The translations under genes were made by a program, and so were the position numbers. Positions 7,303-14,471 of a stretch of DNA of 16,385 nucleotides are shown piece after piece. The DNA lies in the NCBI GenBank assembly GCA_002428015.1, contig DIZW01000042.1, forward strand, positions 65,194 to 81,578, written 5' to 3'. The notes beneath the pieces are model-generated. The model was not told where the DNA came from. It saw only the letters and a list, made by a program, of their open reading frames with translations, and did no database searches. This stretch comes from Oxalobacteraceae bacterium UBA6018 (GTDB lineage: Bacteria; Pseudomonadota; Gammaproteobacteria; Burkholderiales; Burkholderiaceae_D). The stretch's first letter is position 1. Every line of letters begins with the position of its first letter.

Positions 7303-8334
7303 ATGAACCTACGCCGTCTTATCGCCGTCGCATCGGCCGTCCTGTCGTTCCAGTCTGCGACGGCGCAGGCTGCGGTGCTGCATCCGATCGGGCGCACCGC
7401 GCTGGCCGGATACAGTGGCGACTTCGACCACTTCGCCGTGGACCTACGCGGAAACCGCTTGTTTCTCGCGGCCGAGGATCACGGCACGCTGGAAGTGTTC
7501 GACCTGCGCTCCGGCAAGCACCTGCGCACGGTGAGCGGCGTCGAAACCCCGCACGCACTGTTGTATATGGCCGACAGCAAGCGCCTGATCGTCAGCGACA
7601 GCGGCGCCGGATTGACCAAGATACTGGACGCGGCCACCCTCGCGCCGCTTGGCACCATCGCCACCGCGCCGGGGGCTGATTCGATGGGCTACGATGCGCA
7701 GGCCGGCTGCGTCTACCTCGTCACCGGTGGCAAGAACGGCAACATGGCGCAGTCGATTCTCGTCAAGGTTGACGCCCATACCGGCCGGACGCTGGCCGAG
7801 GCGCGTTTCGACACCGACAAGGTGGAGGCGATGGCGATCGAGCAGAACGGCCGCTTGCTCTACCTGAACGTCACCGGCAAGAACGAGGTCGCGGTGCTCG
7901 ACAAGGCGACGCTGGAGGTGGTCAAGACCTGGCCGATCGTCGCCGGCCAGGCCAACGCGGCGATGGCGCTCGACGAAGCGCACGCGCGCCTGTTCGTGGT
8001 CACCCGCAAACCCTACCAGCTGCTGGTGCTCGACACCGCCACCGGCGCCACCGTGGCGGCGCTGCCGGCGCCCCAGCGCACCAACGAAGTGATCTTCGAC
8101 CGGGACAACCAGCGCGTCTACCTCGCTGGCGATGACGTCATCGGCGTGGTGCGCCAGCGCGACCCTGAGCACTACGAGGCGCTGGCGCCGGTGGCTAGCG
8201 CGAAGGGCGCGAAGACGGCGATCCTGGTGCCGCAGCGCCGGCGCCTGTTCGCCGCCGTCTCGCCGGGTGAAGGCAAGACCGGCGCCGCGCTGATCTGGTT
8301 CGATGTCGCGCCGGCGTCACCTGCGGCCAAATGA
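7303..8334 (+). CDS. Exported YncE-like beta-propeller protein
   Basis: This 343-residue protein has a Sec signal peptide (about 1-23, ending AQA). It consists of repeated beta-propeller blades with the YVTN/YncE pattern: NRLFLAAEDHGTLEVFDLRSGK, KRLIVSDSGAGLTKILDAATL, GCVYLVTGGKN, RLLYLNVTGKNEVAVLDKATLEV, ARLFVVTRKPYQLLVLDTATGATV and QRVYLAGDDVIGVV. Around seven blades would fit. Such proteins are periplasmic or secreted binding scaffolds without recognised catalysis. The start is ATG 7303 with AGGAG 5 bases upstream; an earlier TTG at 7255 would place the tandem repeat inside the protein and spoil the signal peptide. It is divergent from a TonB receptor gene, as yncE is from yncD in Escherichia coli. 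Its promoter shares the direct-repeat design of the receptor operon, so both are probably induced together. Confidence 0.92.
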   Translation: MNLRRLIAVASAVLSFQSATAQAAVLHPIGRTALAGYSGDFDHFAVDLRGNRLFLAAEDHGTLEVFDLRSGKHLRTVSGVETPHALLYMADSKRLIVSDSGAGLTKILDAATLAPLGTIATAPGADSMGYDAQAGCVYLVTGGKNGNMAQSILVKVDAHTGRTLAEARFDTDKVEAMAIEQNGRLLYLNVTGKNEVAVLDKATLEVVKTWPIVAGQANAAMALDEAHARLFVVTRKPYQLLVLDTATGATVAALPAPQRTNEVIFDRDNQRVYLAGDDVIGVVRQRDPEHYEALAPVASAKGAKTAILVPQRRRLFAAVSPGEGKTGAALIWFDVAPASPAAK

Positions 8335-8382
8335 CGCGTCGCCATGATGCGCAACGCGCGATCGGGTCCATGCGGTGCCTTG

Positions 8383-8415
8383 ATTCAGGTTCGGTTTAGG
8401 CAGGCAAATTATTCT
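8383..8415 (+). promoter_or_regulatory. Predicted OmpR-type promoter for the probable outer-membrane protein gene
   Basis: Half-sites ATTCAG (8383-8388) and GTTTAG (8394-8399) are 11 bp apart. They are followed after exactly 10 bp by TATTCT (8410-8415), the best -10 of the three related promoters. The predicted leader to ATG 8483 is about 60 bases. A promoter here suggests the gene is not simply carried on the propeller transcript. Confidence 0.65.
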
Positions 8416-8482
8416 TCGGTGGACGCTCGTTCGAGCGCGACAAATTTACCGACAACTCCTAAAGAACGACTGAGACAAAGCG

Positions 8483-9259
8483 ATGAATCACACTGTTTTT
8501 AATTGGCCATCGGGCCGGATGAGGGTACGCACGTTCGTGTTCGCCGGCGCCGTGCTGAGCGCTCTCTGGGCGGCTCCCGCACAGGCGATGCGGCCCTTCG
8601 ACGGCACCGACGCATCGGTGGCCGAAGCTGGCGTATTCGAACTTGAATTGGGCCCGCTGGGCTACGTTCGCCACGGCTCCTCGCGCAGCGTCGTGGCGCC
8701 GGCGGTGGTGGGTAACTGGGGCTTGCCGGGCGATATAGAGGTGGTGATCGAGGGCCGCTTGAACCGCGAGCTGGGGGAAGCGTCGGACGTCGACCGCACC
8801 AGCTTCGGCGATACCGCGTTCTCGGTCAAGCACGTGTTCCGCCACGGCAGCCTGCAGGATGGCGGCACTGGCGTCAGCCTCGCCGCCGAATGCGGCATCC
8901 TGCTGCCTGAGATCCATGGCGAGCATGGCACCGGCGCGACCTGCGCGGGCATCGCCTCGCAGCGATTCGACGCCGTGTCCCTGCACCTGAACGCGGCGCT
9001 CACGCGCAACCGCGATCACAGCGACGGCCGGTCCCTGGGCCTGATCGTGGAAGGCAATGGTGAGCTTCGTCCCGTTATGGAGGTGTTCGCCGAACGCGAC
9101 ACCAATGGCGGGCGCGTCAATTCCGCCCTGGTCGGGGCGATCTGGCAGAAGGCCGACGACCTGGCGCTCGACGTCGGCGTGCGGCGTGCCCGCGCGGACG
9201 GTGTCGCGCTTACCGAAGTGCGCATGGGCCTGACGTGGAGCTACGCGATGCACAGGTAG
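8483..9259 (+). CDS. Exported probable outer-membrane beta-barrel protein, function unknown
   Basis: This 258-residue protein has an N-terminal signal peptide (hydrophobic core VFAGAVLSALWAA, cleavage after APAQA at about 35). The mature part starts RPFDGTDASVAEAGVFELELGPLGY. It continues as many short alternating strands with glycine turns, for example VAPAVVGNWGLPGDIEVVIEGRL and SALVGAIWQKADDLALDVGVR. This recalls the transporter-like barrel family first named for phenol-degradation (MetA) loci. The assignment is tentative, since I see the strand pattern but no diagnostic motif. ATG 8483 has a poor ribosome site; ATG 8519 is an alternative that would still leave a good signal peptide. A matching direct-repeat promoter at 8383-8415 links it to the TonB receptor and propeller genes. 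It is convergent with cysB. Confidence 0.8.
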   Translation: MNHTVFNWPSGRMRVRTFVFAGAVLSALWAAPAQAMRPFDGTDASVAEAGVFELELGPLGYVRHGSSRSVVAPAVVGNWGLPGDIEVVIEGRLNRELGEASDVDRTSFGDTAFSVKHVFRHGSLQDGGTGVSLAAECGILLPEIHGEHGTGATCAGIASQRFDAVSLHLNAALTRNRDHSDGRSLGLIVEGNGELRPVMEVFAERDTNGGRVNSALVGAIWQKADDLALDVGVRRARADGVALTEVRMGLTWSYAMHR

Positions 9260-9393
9260 GCTGGCCAGCGCGGACTTTTCCGTCGGTGCGCCGCATGGCA
9301 TTGACGGGTACCGGCCGGCGCTGTCGGCGGGCGCCCTCGCTGGTGCGGCCGCGCGAGCCTCGCCTTCGCTCGCCGGCCTGGGGCCTTCACTCC

Positions 9394-9416
9394 GGGGGCG
9401 TGAGCGTCACGCTCCC
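9394..9416. other. Hairpin between convergent genes, overlapping the cysB stop
   Basis: A 10-bp stem with one G-T wobble and a 3-base loop (arms 9394-9403 and 9407-9416) covers the cysB stop codon at 9407-9409. Neither strand has a T-tract after it, so it is at best a weak, possibly Rho-assisted or RNA-protecting end signal. The preceding 9260-9393 shows no gene. Confidence 0.5.
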
Positions 9417-10378
9417 ACGAGCGCCAGCGGAGCCGCCTCGGGAACCGGCGATCCCCGGTCCGCCTCAAGGGCCGCGTCGATTCCTGCGCGCGTCATCTCA
9501 GGCGCGAGCTGAAGCAGCAGGCTGTACGTGTAGGAGCGCAGATAGGCGTTGCGTCTGACGGCGAGCCGCGCCACATTGGGAGCGAACAAATGCGACACCT
9601 CGATCGTGCGCAAGCCGTGGGCCTGGCTTTGCCCCACCGCCATCGACGCCACGATGCCCACCCCCATGCCCAGCGCGACGTATTGTTGGATCACGTCCGA
9701 ATCCATGGCCGTCAGCACGATGTCGGTGCCGATGCCGGCCTTCTGGAACGCCGCGTCGATATGGCCGCGTCCGGTGAAACCGACGTCGTAGGTTATCAGT
9801 GGATAATCGGCAAGGTCGTCCAGCGTCACCTGCGCGCGCTCCAATAAATCATGGCCTTCCGGCACGACCACCACATGGTTCCAGCGGTAGCAGGGGAAGG
9901 AGACCAGCTCCTCGAAGCGGCTCAGCCCTTCGGTCGCGATGCCGACGTCGGCGCGCCCGGAGATGACCAGCTCGGCGATGTGCTCTGGCGAGCTTTGCAA
10001 AAGCGCGATGCGCACCTTGGGGAACGACGCGCGAAACGCGCTGATCGCCGTCGGAAGCACATAGCGCGCCTGGGTGTGCGTCGTGGCGATCGTGAGCGTG
10101 CCGACATCGCCTTTGGCGTATTGCCTGCCAGCGAGCTTGAGGTTGTCGGCCTCGAGCAGAAGACGCTCCACGATCGGCAGCAGCCCCTTGCCGGGCTCGG
10201 TCAGGCCGGTCAGCCGCTTGCCGTTGCGCTCGAAGATGTCGACGCCCAGTTCCTCCTCCAGTTCGCGGATCTGGCGGCTGATCCCCGGCTGCGAGGTCAT
10301 CAGCACGTTGGCCACCTCGGTCAGGTTGTAGCCGCGGCGAGCGGCCTCGCGGATGGACCGCAATTGCTGGAAATTCAT
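9407..10378 (-). CDS. cysB: LysR-type transcriptional regulator CysB
   Basis: This 323-residue LysR-type regulator of sulfur assimilation matches CysB closely. The N-terminal helix-turn-helix is about residues 1-60 (NFQQLRSIREAARRGYNLTEVANVLMTSQPGISRQI, written here in part as its hallmark). The effector domain carries TTHTQARYVLP and GIATEG. Thr100, Thr102, Gln103, Thr149 and Thr202 fall at the numbers known for inducer/sulfate binding in enterobacterial CysB, so the binding pocket appears intact. CysB activates sulfate uptake and reduction genes in response to O- or N-acetylserine and is antagonised by sulfide or thiosulfate. ATG 10378 has AAGGAG 9 bases upstream. It lies 19 bp after cysA, so it is the last gene of the operon it is expected to control, giving a feedback loop. 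Cbl is the alternative name, but full operon linkage favours CysB. Confidence 0.95.
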   Translation of the reverse strand: MNFQQLRSIREAARRGYNLTEVANVLMTSQPGISRQIRELEEELGVDIFERNGKRLTGLTEPGKGLLPIVERLLLEADNLKLAGRQYAKGDVGTLTIATTHTQARYVLPTAISAFRASFPKVRIALLQSSPEHIAELVISGRADVGIATEGLSRFEELVSFPCYRWNHVVVVPEGHDLLERAQVTLDDLADYPLITYDVGFTGRGHIDAAFQKAGIGTDIVLTAMDSDVIQQYVALGMGVGIVASMAVGQSQAHGLRTIEVSHLFAPNVARLAVRRNAYLRSYTYSLLLQLAPEMTRAGIDAALEADRGSPVPEAAPLALVGA

Positions 10379-10397
10379 GGTCTTGTACTCCTTAGTG

Positions 10398-11462
10398 CTA
10401 GTTGGCGTTGACGAACACACGCAGGCGCTGCGGGCGCACGGCCAGCATCTCGCCCTGTATCGGCTGCAACTGGGCGAAGCGCTCCGCCGAGATCAGGGCT
10501 TCGATGACTTGCCCGTCGTCGCCGCTCTCCATTTCCAGCCGGGCCAGCGGGCCGATCGCGTGCACGCGAATCAGCCTGGCGGCGACGCCTTCGATGCCGG
10601 GCGCGTAACGCCGCACCTCCAGATCGTGGGGCCTGACGAAGCCGATGCCTTGCGCCTCGCGCGCGTCGCCATGCTCTGGTGCGTCGAAGCGGGCGCCGCC
10701 GGTATCGAGCGTCCCTTCGTGCACACGGCCGTGGAACAGGTTGACGTTCCCGAGGAAGCCATACACGAAGGGGGAGGCGGGACGGTTGTAGACCTCGTCC
10801 GGCGTGCCGAGCTGCTCGACTCTCCCCTTGTTCATCAGCACCACGCGGTCCGCCACTTCGAGCGCCTCCTCCTGGTCGTGCGTGACGAAGATGCTGGTGA
10901 CGTGGAGCGTATCGTGCAGCCGGCGCAGCCAGCGGCGCAGCTCCTTGCGCACCTTGGCGTCCAGCGCGCCGAACGGCTCGTCGAGCAGCAGCACGCGCGG
11001 TTCGACGGCGAGCGCCCGCGCCAGGGCGATGCGCTGGCGCTGCCCGCCCGACAGTTGCGCAGGGTAGCGGTCGGCCAGCCAGTCGAGCTGCACCAGTTCC
11101 AGCAGTTGCGTGACCTTTTCGCGGATCTGCGCGTCGGACGGCCTGATGCCGCGCGGTTTCACGCGCAGCCCGAACGCGATGTTCTCGAACACGCTCATGT
11201 GCTTGAACAGCGCGTAATGCTGGAACACGAAGCCGACCTGGCGCTCGCGCAGGTGCCGCGACGACGCGTCCTCGCCGTCGAGCAGCACGGTGCCGGCGTC
11301 AGGCTGCTCAAGCCCGGCGATCACGCGCAGCAGCGTGGTCTTGCCGCAGCCGGAAGGCCCGAGCAGCGCGGTCAGCTCGCCGGCGGGGAAGTTCAGCGAT
11401 ACCTTGTCCAGCGCGGTGTAGCCGCCGAATCTCTTTTGAATGTTCCTCACTTCGATTGCCAT
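10398..11462 (-). CDS. cysA: Sulfate/thiosulfate ABC transporter ATPase CysA
   Basis: This 354-residue cytoplasmic ATPase powers sulfate/thiosulfate import through the CysT-CysW channel. It shows Walker A GPSGCGKTT (35-43), Q-loop Gln81 in VFQHYALF, signature LSGGQRQR (137-144), Walker B LLLDEP (158-163), D-loop GALD and switch His195 in VTHDQEEA. The remaining C-terminal part, about 235-354, is the TOBE-like regulatory domain (IGFVRPHDLEV, ending LAVRPQRLRVFVNAN), as in CysA/MalK-type ATPases. Start ATG 11462 (MAIEVRNIQKRFG) is chosen over an upstream in-frame start because it lies 5 bp after the cysW stop and has GGAGGAG in the cysW tail. Length is normal for the family and nothing is missing. 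Confidence 0.97.
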   Translation of the reverse strand: MAIEVRNIQKRFGGYTALDKVSLNFPAGELTALLGPSGCGKTTLLRVIAGLEQPDAGTVLLDGEDASSRHLRERQVGFVFQHYALFKHMSVFENIAFGLRVKPRGIRPSDAQIREKVTQLLELVQLDWLADRYPAQLSGGQRQRIALARALAVEPRVLLLDEPFGALDAKVRKELRRWLRRLHDTLHVTSIFVTHDQEEALEVADRVVLMNKGRVEQLGTPDEVYNRPASPFVYGFLGNVNLFHGRVHEGTLDTGGARFDAPEHGDAREAQGIGFVRPHDLEVRRYAPGIEGVAARLIRVHAIGPLARLEMESGDDGQVIEALISAERFAQLQPIQGEMLAVRPQRLRVFVNAN

Positions 11463-11467
11463 GCTCT

Positions 11468-12376
11468 TCACTCCTCCAGCTTGTTGTGAGCAGCCGTGCT
11501 TGTCGACCGCCATTCGACGAACGACTTCAGAGCCAGCGTCACCAGCGCGAGCAGCGCCAGCAGGGACGCCACCGCGAAGGACGCGGAGAAGTTGTATTCG
11601 TTGTAGAGAATTTCTACGTGCAGCGGGATGGTGTCGGTCTCGCCGCGGATGTGCCCGGACACCACCGATACCGCGCCGAACTCACCCATCGCCCGCGCGT
11701 TACAGAGAACCACCCCGTACAGCAGGCCCCACTTGATGTTCGGCAGCGTCACGTGCCAGAAGGTGTGCCAGCCCGACGCGCCCAGCACCAGCGCGGCCTC
11801 CTCCTCCTCGGAGCCCTGCGACTGCATCAGCGGAATCAGTTCCCGGGCGACGAAGGGGAAAGTGACGAAGATGGTCGCCAGCACGATGCCCGGCACGGCG
11901 AACAGGATCTTGATGTCATGCGCGCGCAGCCAGGGCCCGAACCAGCCCTGCATGCCGAACAGCAGCACGTAGATCAGGCCGGAAATGACTGGTGAGACGG
12001 AAAACGGTAGGTCGATCAGCGTCAGCAGAAGCTGCTTGCCGCGGAAGTCGAATTTGGCGACGGTCCAGGAAGCGGCCACGCCGAACACCAGGTTCAGCGG
12101 AACCGCGATCAGCGCCGTCAGCAGCGTCAGCTTGATGGCCGACCAGGCGTCCGGCTCGGCGATGGCGGCCAGGTAAGTGCCCCAGCCCTTTTTCAGCGCC
12201 TCCGTGAACACCGCGGCCAGCGGCACGAACAGGAACAGCACCAGGAAAGTGAGCGCGACGCCGGTCAGGGTGAGGCGCACCCATGCCGGCTCCAGCGTCG
12301 CATCCGAGACCCGGCAGGCCGGTTCCAGCGGCGAGGACGCGGTGCGCGATAGCGTGTTTGCGGTAGCGGACCCCAT
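11468..12376 (-). CDS. cysW: Sulfate ABC transporter permease CysW
   Basis: This 302-residue inner-membrane permease is one half of the sulfate channel. After a polar N-terminus of about 32 residues come about six TM segments, including LTLTGVALTFLVLFLFVPLAAVF, LTLLTALIAVPLNLVFGVAASW and a C-terminal FAVASLLALLALVTLAL. The ABC permease EAA loop is EEAALVLGASGWHTFWHVTLP (193-213), which docks on CysA. AMGEFGAVSVVSGHIRGET is a typical CysW segment. ATG 12376 comes 1 base after the cysT stop, with GGGGAG in the end of cysT, so translation is probably coupled. Its N-terminal extension is somewhat longer than usual, but no later start with a ribosome site is evident. Confidence 0.96.
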   Translation of the reverse strand: MGSATANTLSRTASSPLEPACRVSDATLEPAWVRLTLTGVALTFLVLFLFVPLAAVFTEALKKGWGTYLAAIAEPDAWSAIKLTLLTALIAVPLNLVFGVAASWTVAKFDFRGKQLLLTLIDLPFSVSPVISGLIYVLLFGMQGWFGPWLRAHDIKILFAVPGIVLATIFVTFPFVARELIPLMQSQGSEEEEAALVLGASGWHTFWHVTLPNIKWGLLYGVVLCNARAMGEFGAVSVVSGHIRGETDTIPLHVEILYNEYNFSASFAVASLLALLALVTLALKSFVEWRSTSTAAHNKLEE

Positions 12377-12377
12377 G

Positions 12378-13247
12378 TCAGCTCCCCGTAGCGCCGCGAT
12401 TGCGCGTCCAGGCCTGCAGCAGGTTGATCGTCAGCAGCAACGCGAACGAGACCAGCAGCATCACAACCGCGATCGCGGTCGCGCCGGCGTAGTCGTACTG
12501 CTCCAGATGGGTGACGATCAGCAGGGGCGTTATCTCCGACACCATCGGCATGTTGCCGGCGATGAAAATGACCGATCCGTATTCGCCGGCGGCGCGCGCG
12601 AAGGCGAGCGCGAATCCGGTCAGCAGCGCCGGCAGGATGGCCGGCAGGACCACGCGGGCGAAGGTCTGCAGGCGGCCGGCCCCGAGGCTGGCCGCCGCTT
12701 CCTCCAACTCGCGTTCCGTCTCCTCGAGCACCGGCTGCAGCGTGCGCACCACGAACGGCAGGCCGATGAACGTCAGCGCGACCACGATACCGAGGGGCGT
12801 GAACGCGACCTTGACGCCGAGCGGTTCCAGGTAGCGCCCGATCCAGCCGTTCGCCGAATACAGCGCCGTGAGCGCGATGCCCGCCACGGCTGTCGGCAGC
12901 GCGAACGGCAGGTCGACCAGCGCGTCGACCAGTCGCCGGCCGGGAAAGGCGTAGCGCACCAGCACCCAGGCGACGATGCCGCCGAAGACCACGTTCAGGG
13001 AAGCGGCGACAAGCGCGGCGCCGAAGGTGAGCCGGTAGGAGGCCAGCACGCGGGGCGACGCCACCGCGTGCCAGAACGCGTCCCAGCTCAGTGTGAAGGT
13101 CTTGAAGAAGACGGCCGAGAGCGGGACCAGCACGATCAGGCTGAGATACAGGATGGTGAACCCGAGCGAGAGGCCGAAGCCGGGTAGAACGCGGCGCACA
13201 TGCGGGCGCTCGCGCTGGGGCGGAAGTGTCGATGTGCTGATTGGCAT
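12378..13247 (-). CDS. cysT: Sulfate ABC transporter permease CysT (CysU)
   Basis: This 289-residue inner-membrane permease pairs with CysW. TM segments include LGFTILYLSLIVLVPLSAVFF, LTFGAALVAASLNVVFGGIVAWV, LPTAVAGIALTALY, FTPLGIVVALTFIGLPFVV and a final ATAIAVVMLLVSFALLLTI. The EAA loop for CysA docking is EEAAASLGAGRLQTFARVVLP (182-202). ARAAGEYGSVIFIAGNMP is characteristic of CysT. Start ATG 13247 has AAGGA 7 bases upstream. Unlike the tight junctions downstream, 153 bp of AT-richer DNA separate it from sbp, and this gap holds a second promoter element resembling that of sbp. The transporter genes may therefore be transcribed both from the sbp promoter and from their own. Confidence 0.96.
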   Translation of the reverse strand: MPISTSTLPPQRERPHVRRVLPGFGLSLGFTILYLSLIVLVPLSAVFFKTFTLSWDAFWHAVASPRVLASYRLTFGAALVAASLNVVFGGIVAWVLVRYAFPGRRLVDALVDLPFALPTAVAGIALTALYSANGWIGRYLEPLGVKVAFTPLGIVVALTFIGLPFVVRTLQPVLEETERELEEAAASLGAGRLQTFARVVLPAILPALLTGFALAFARAAGEYGSVIFIAGNMPMVSEITPLLIVTHLEQYDYAGATAIAVVMLLVSFALLLTINLLQAWTRNRGATGS

Positions 13248-13311
13248 GAATATGTCCTTATTACCGAAATGACTAACTAGTAGCGATATTCACACTGATA
13301 GGTTATTAAGA

Positions 13312-13354
13312 GAACGAATTTTTTCGCATTTGATTAGCAGATTTGCGTATATAC
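13312..13354 (-). promoter_or_regulatory. Predicted CysB-type control element before cysT
   Basis: On the minus strand GTATATACGCAAATC (13354-13340) is followed after 20 bases by ATTCGTTC (13319-13312), ending 64 bases before the cysT start. The same two blocks, same spacing and nearly the same distance occur before sbp. The stretch is clearly AT-richer than its surroundings. A -10 box could not be fixed. Confidence 0.55.
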
Positions 13355-13400
13355 CTAGTGTTTTAACAAGATCTCTGCCGTAATTCGTACAGGCCGGTCC

Positions 13401-14408
13401 TCACTTCGCCTGAGGTTGGTAGATTTCGTCGAACACGCCGCCGTCGGAGAAGAACTTCTTCTGGGTCTGGCGCCACGGTCCCGAGATATCGGCGAGCGTG
13501 AACAGCTTCACCGCAGGGAACCGGGCGCCGTATTTCTTGGCCGCCTGGGCGCTCGTCGGGCGGTAATGATGTTTCGCGATGAGCGCCTGGCCGTCCTCGG
13601 TGTAGAGATATTGCAGGTAGGCCTGGGCGACGGGCCGCGTGCCGTGTTTGTCCACCACCGTGTCGACCACCGCAACCGGCGGCTCGGCCAGGATGCTGGT
13701 CGGCGGCAAGACGATCTCGACCTTGCCCGGACCCAGTTCATCGATGGCGAGAATCGCCTCGTTCTCCCACGCGAGCAACACGTCGCCGATGCCGCGTTCG
13801 ACGAAGCTTGTCGTGGCGCCGCGCGCGCCCGAGTCGAGCACCGGGACATTTTTATAGAGCTGGGCGACGAATTGCCTGGCGCTCTGCTCGCTGCCACCTT
13901 TCCGCTTCAGGGCATAGCCCCAGGCTGCGAGGAAATTCCAGCGCGCGCCACCGGACGTCTTGGGATTGGGCGTGATGACCGAAACGCCGGGCTGGACCAG
14001 ATCATTCCAGTCCTTGATGTGTTTTGGGTTTCCTTTGCGCACCAGGAACACGATGGTCGACGCGTAGGGCGTGCTGTTGTGCGGCAGCCGGCGTTCCCAG
14101 TTCTTGTCGAGCAGGCCGTGGTCGGCGATGGCGTCGATGTCGTAGGCCAGGCCCAGCGTCACCACGTCCGCGTCCAGGCCGTCAATCACGCTGCGCGCCT
14201 GCTTGCCGGAACCGCCATGCGACTGTTTGATGGTGACGGTGTCGCCGGTCTTCGCCTTCCATTGCCTGGCGAAGGCAGCGTTGATGTCCTGGTAGAGCTC
14301 GCGGGTTGGATCGTACGACACGTTTAGCAGCGTCACGTCGGCCGCCTGCGCCCCTTGCGCCCAGATGGCGGCGACGAATGCCGCGTGAATTACGTTCTTG
14401 AGTAACAA
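13401..14408 (-). CDS. sbp: Periplasmic sulfate-binding protein
   Basis: This 335-residue periplasmic protein captures sulfate for the CysTWA transporter. The signal peptide is about 1-22 (cut after AQGAQA), and the mature chain begins ADVTLLNVSYDPTRELYQ. Family signatures include QSHGGSGKQARSV (62-74), DVVTLGLAYDID and NPKTSGGAR (148-156), the classical prokaryotic sulfate-binding pattern. The C-terminus KLFTLADISGPWRQTQKKFFSDGGVFDEIY is also typical. The length fits Sbp/CysP; both share this architecture and I use sbp with the usual uncertainty. The start is a TTG at 14408 with AGGAG 6 bases upstream; no suitable ATG is nearby, and the signal peptide begins correctly at this codon. It is the first gene of the sulfate operon and is divergent from the GH26 gene. 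Confidence 0.95.
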   Translation of the reverse strand: MLLKNVIHAAFVAAIWAQGAQAADVTLLNVSYDPTRELYQDINAAFARQWKAKTGDTVTIKQSHGGSGKQARSVIDGLDADVVTLGLAYDIDAIADHGLLDKNWERRLPHNSTPYASTIVFLVRKGNPKHIKDWNDLVQPGVSVITPNPKTSGGARWNFLAAWGYALKRKGGSEQSARQFVAQLYKNVPVLDSGARGATTSFVERGIGDVLLAWENEAILAIDELGPGKVEIVLPPTSILAEPPVAVVDTVVDKHGTRPVAQAYLQYLYTEDGQALIAKHHYRPTSAQAAKKYGARFPAVKLFTLADISGPWRQTQKKFFSDGGVFDEIYQPQAK

Positions 14409-14414
14409 ATTTTT

Positions 14415-14419
14415 CTCCT
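14415..14419 (-). promoter_or_regulatory. Ribosome binding site supporting the TTG start of sbp
   Basis: On the minus strand AGGAG lies 6 bases before TTG 14408. No in-frame ATG precedes the signal-peptide core, so the non-canonical start is well supported. Confidence 0.75.
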
Positions 14420-14471
14420 GGTGATCGCTGGTTGAATGTGAGGCCAGATTAATGATCGGGCGGAGAAAAAG

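Noticed and set aside
13399..13415. Small inverted repeat CCTCA/TGAGG at the sbp stop as a terminator
   Set aside because: The stem is only 5 bp and no U-tract follows on the minus strand. Transcription probably continues into cysT.
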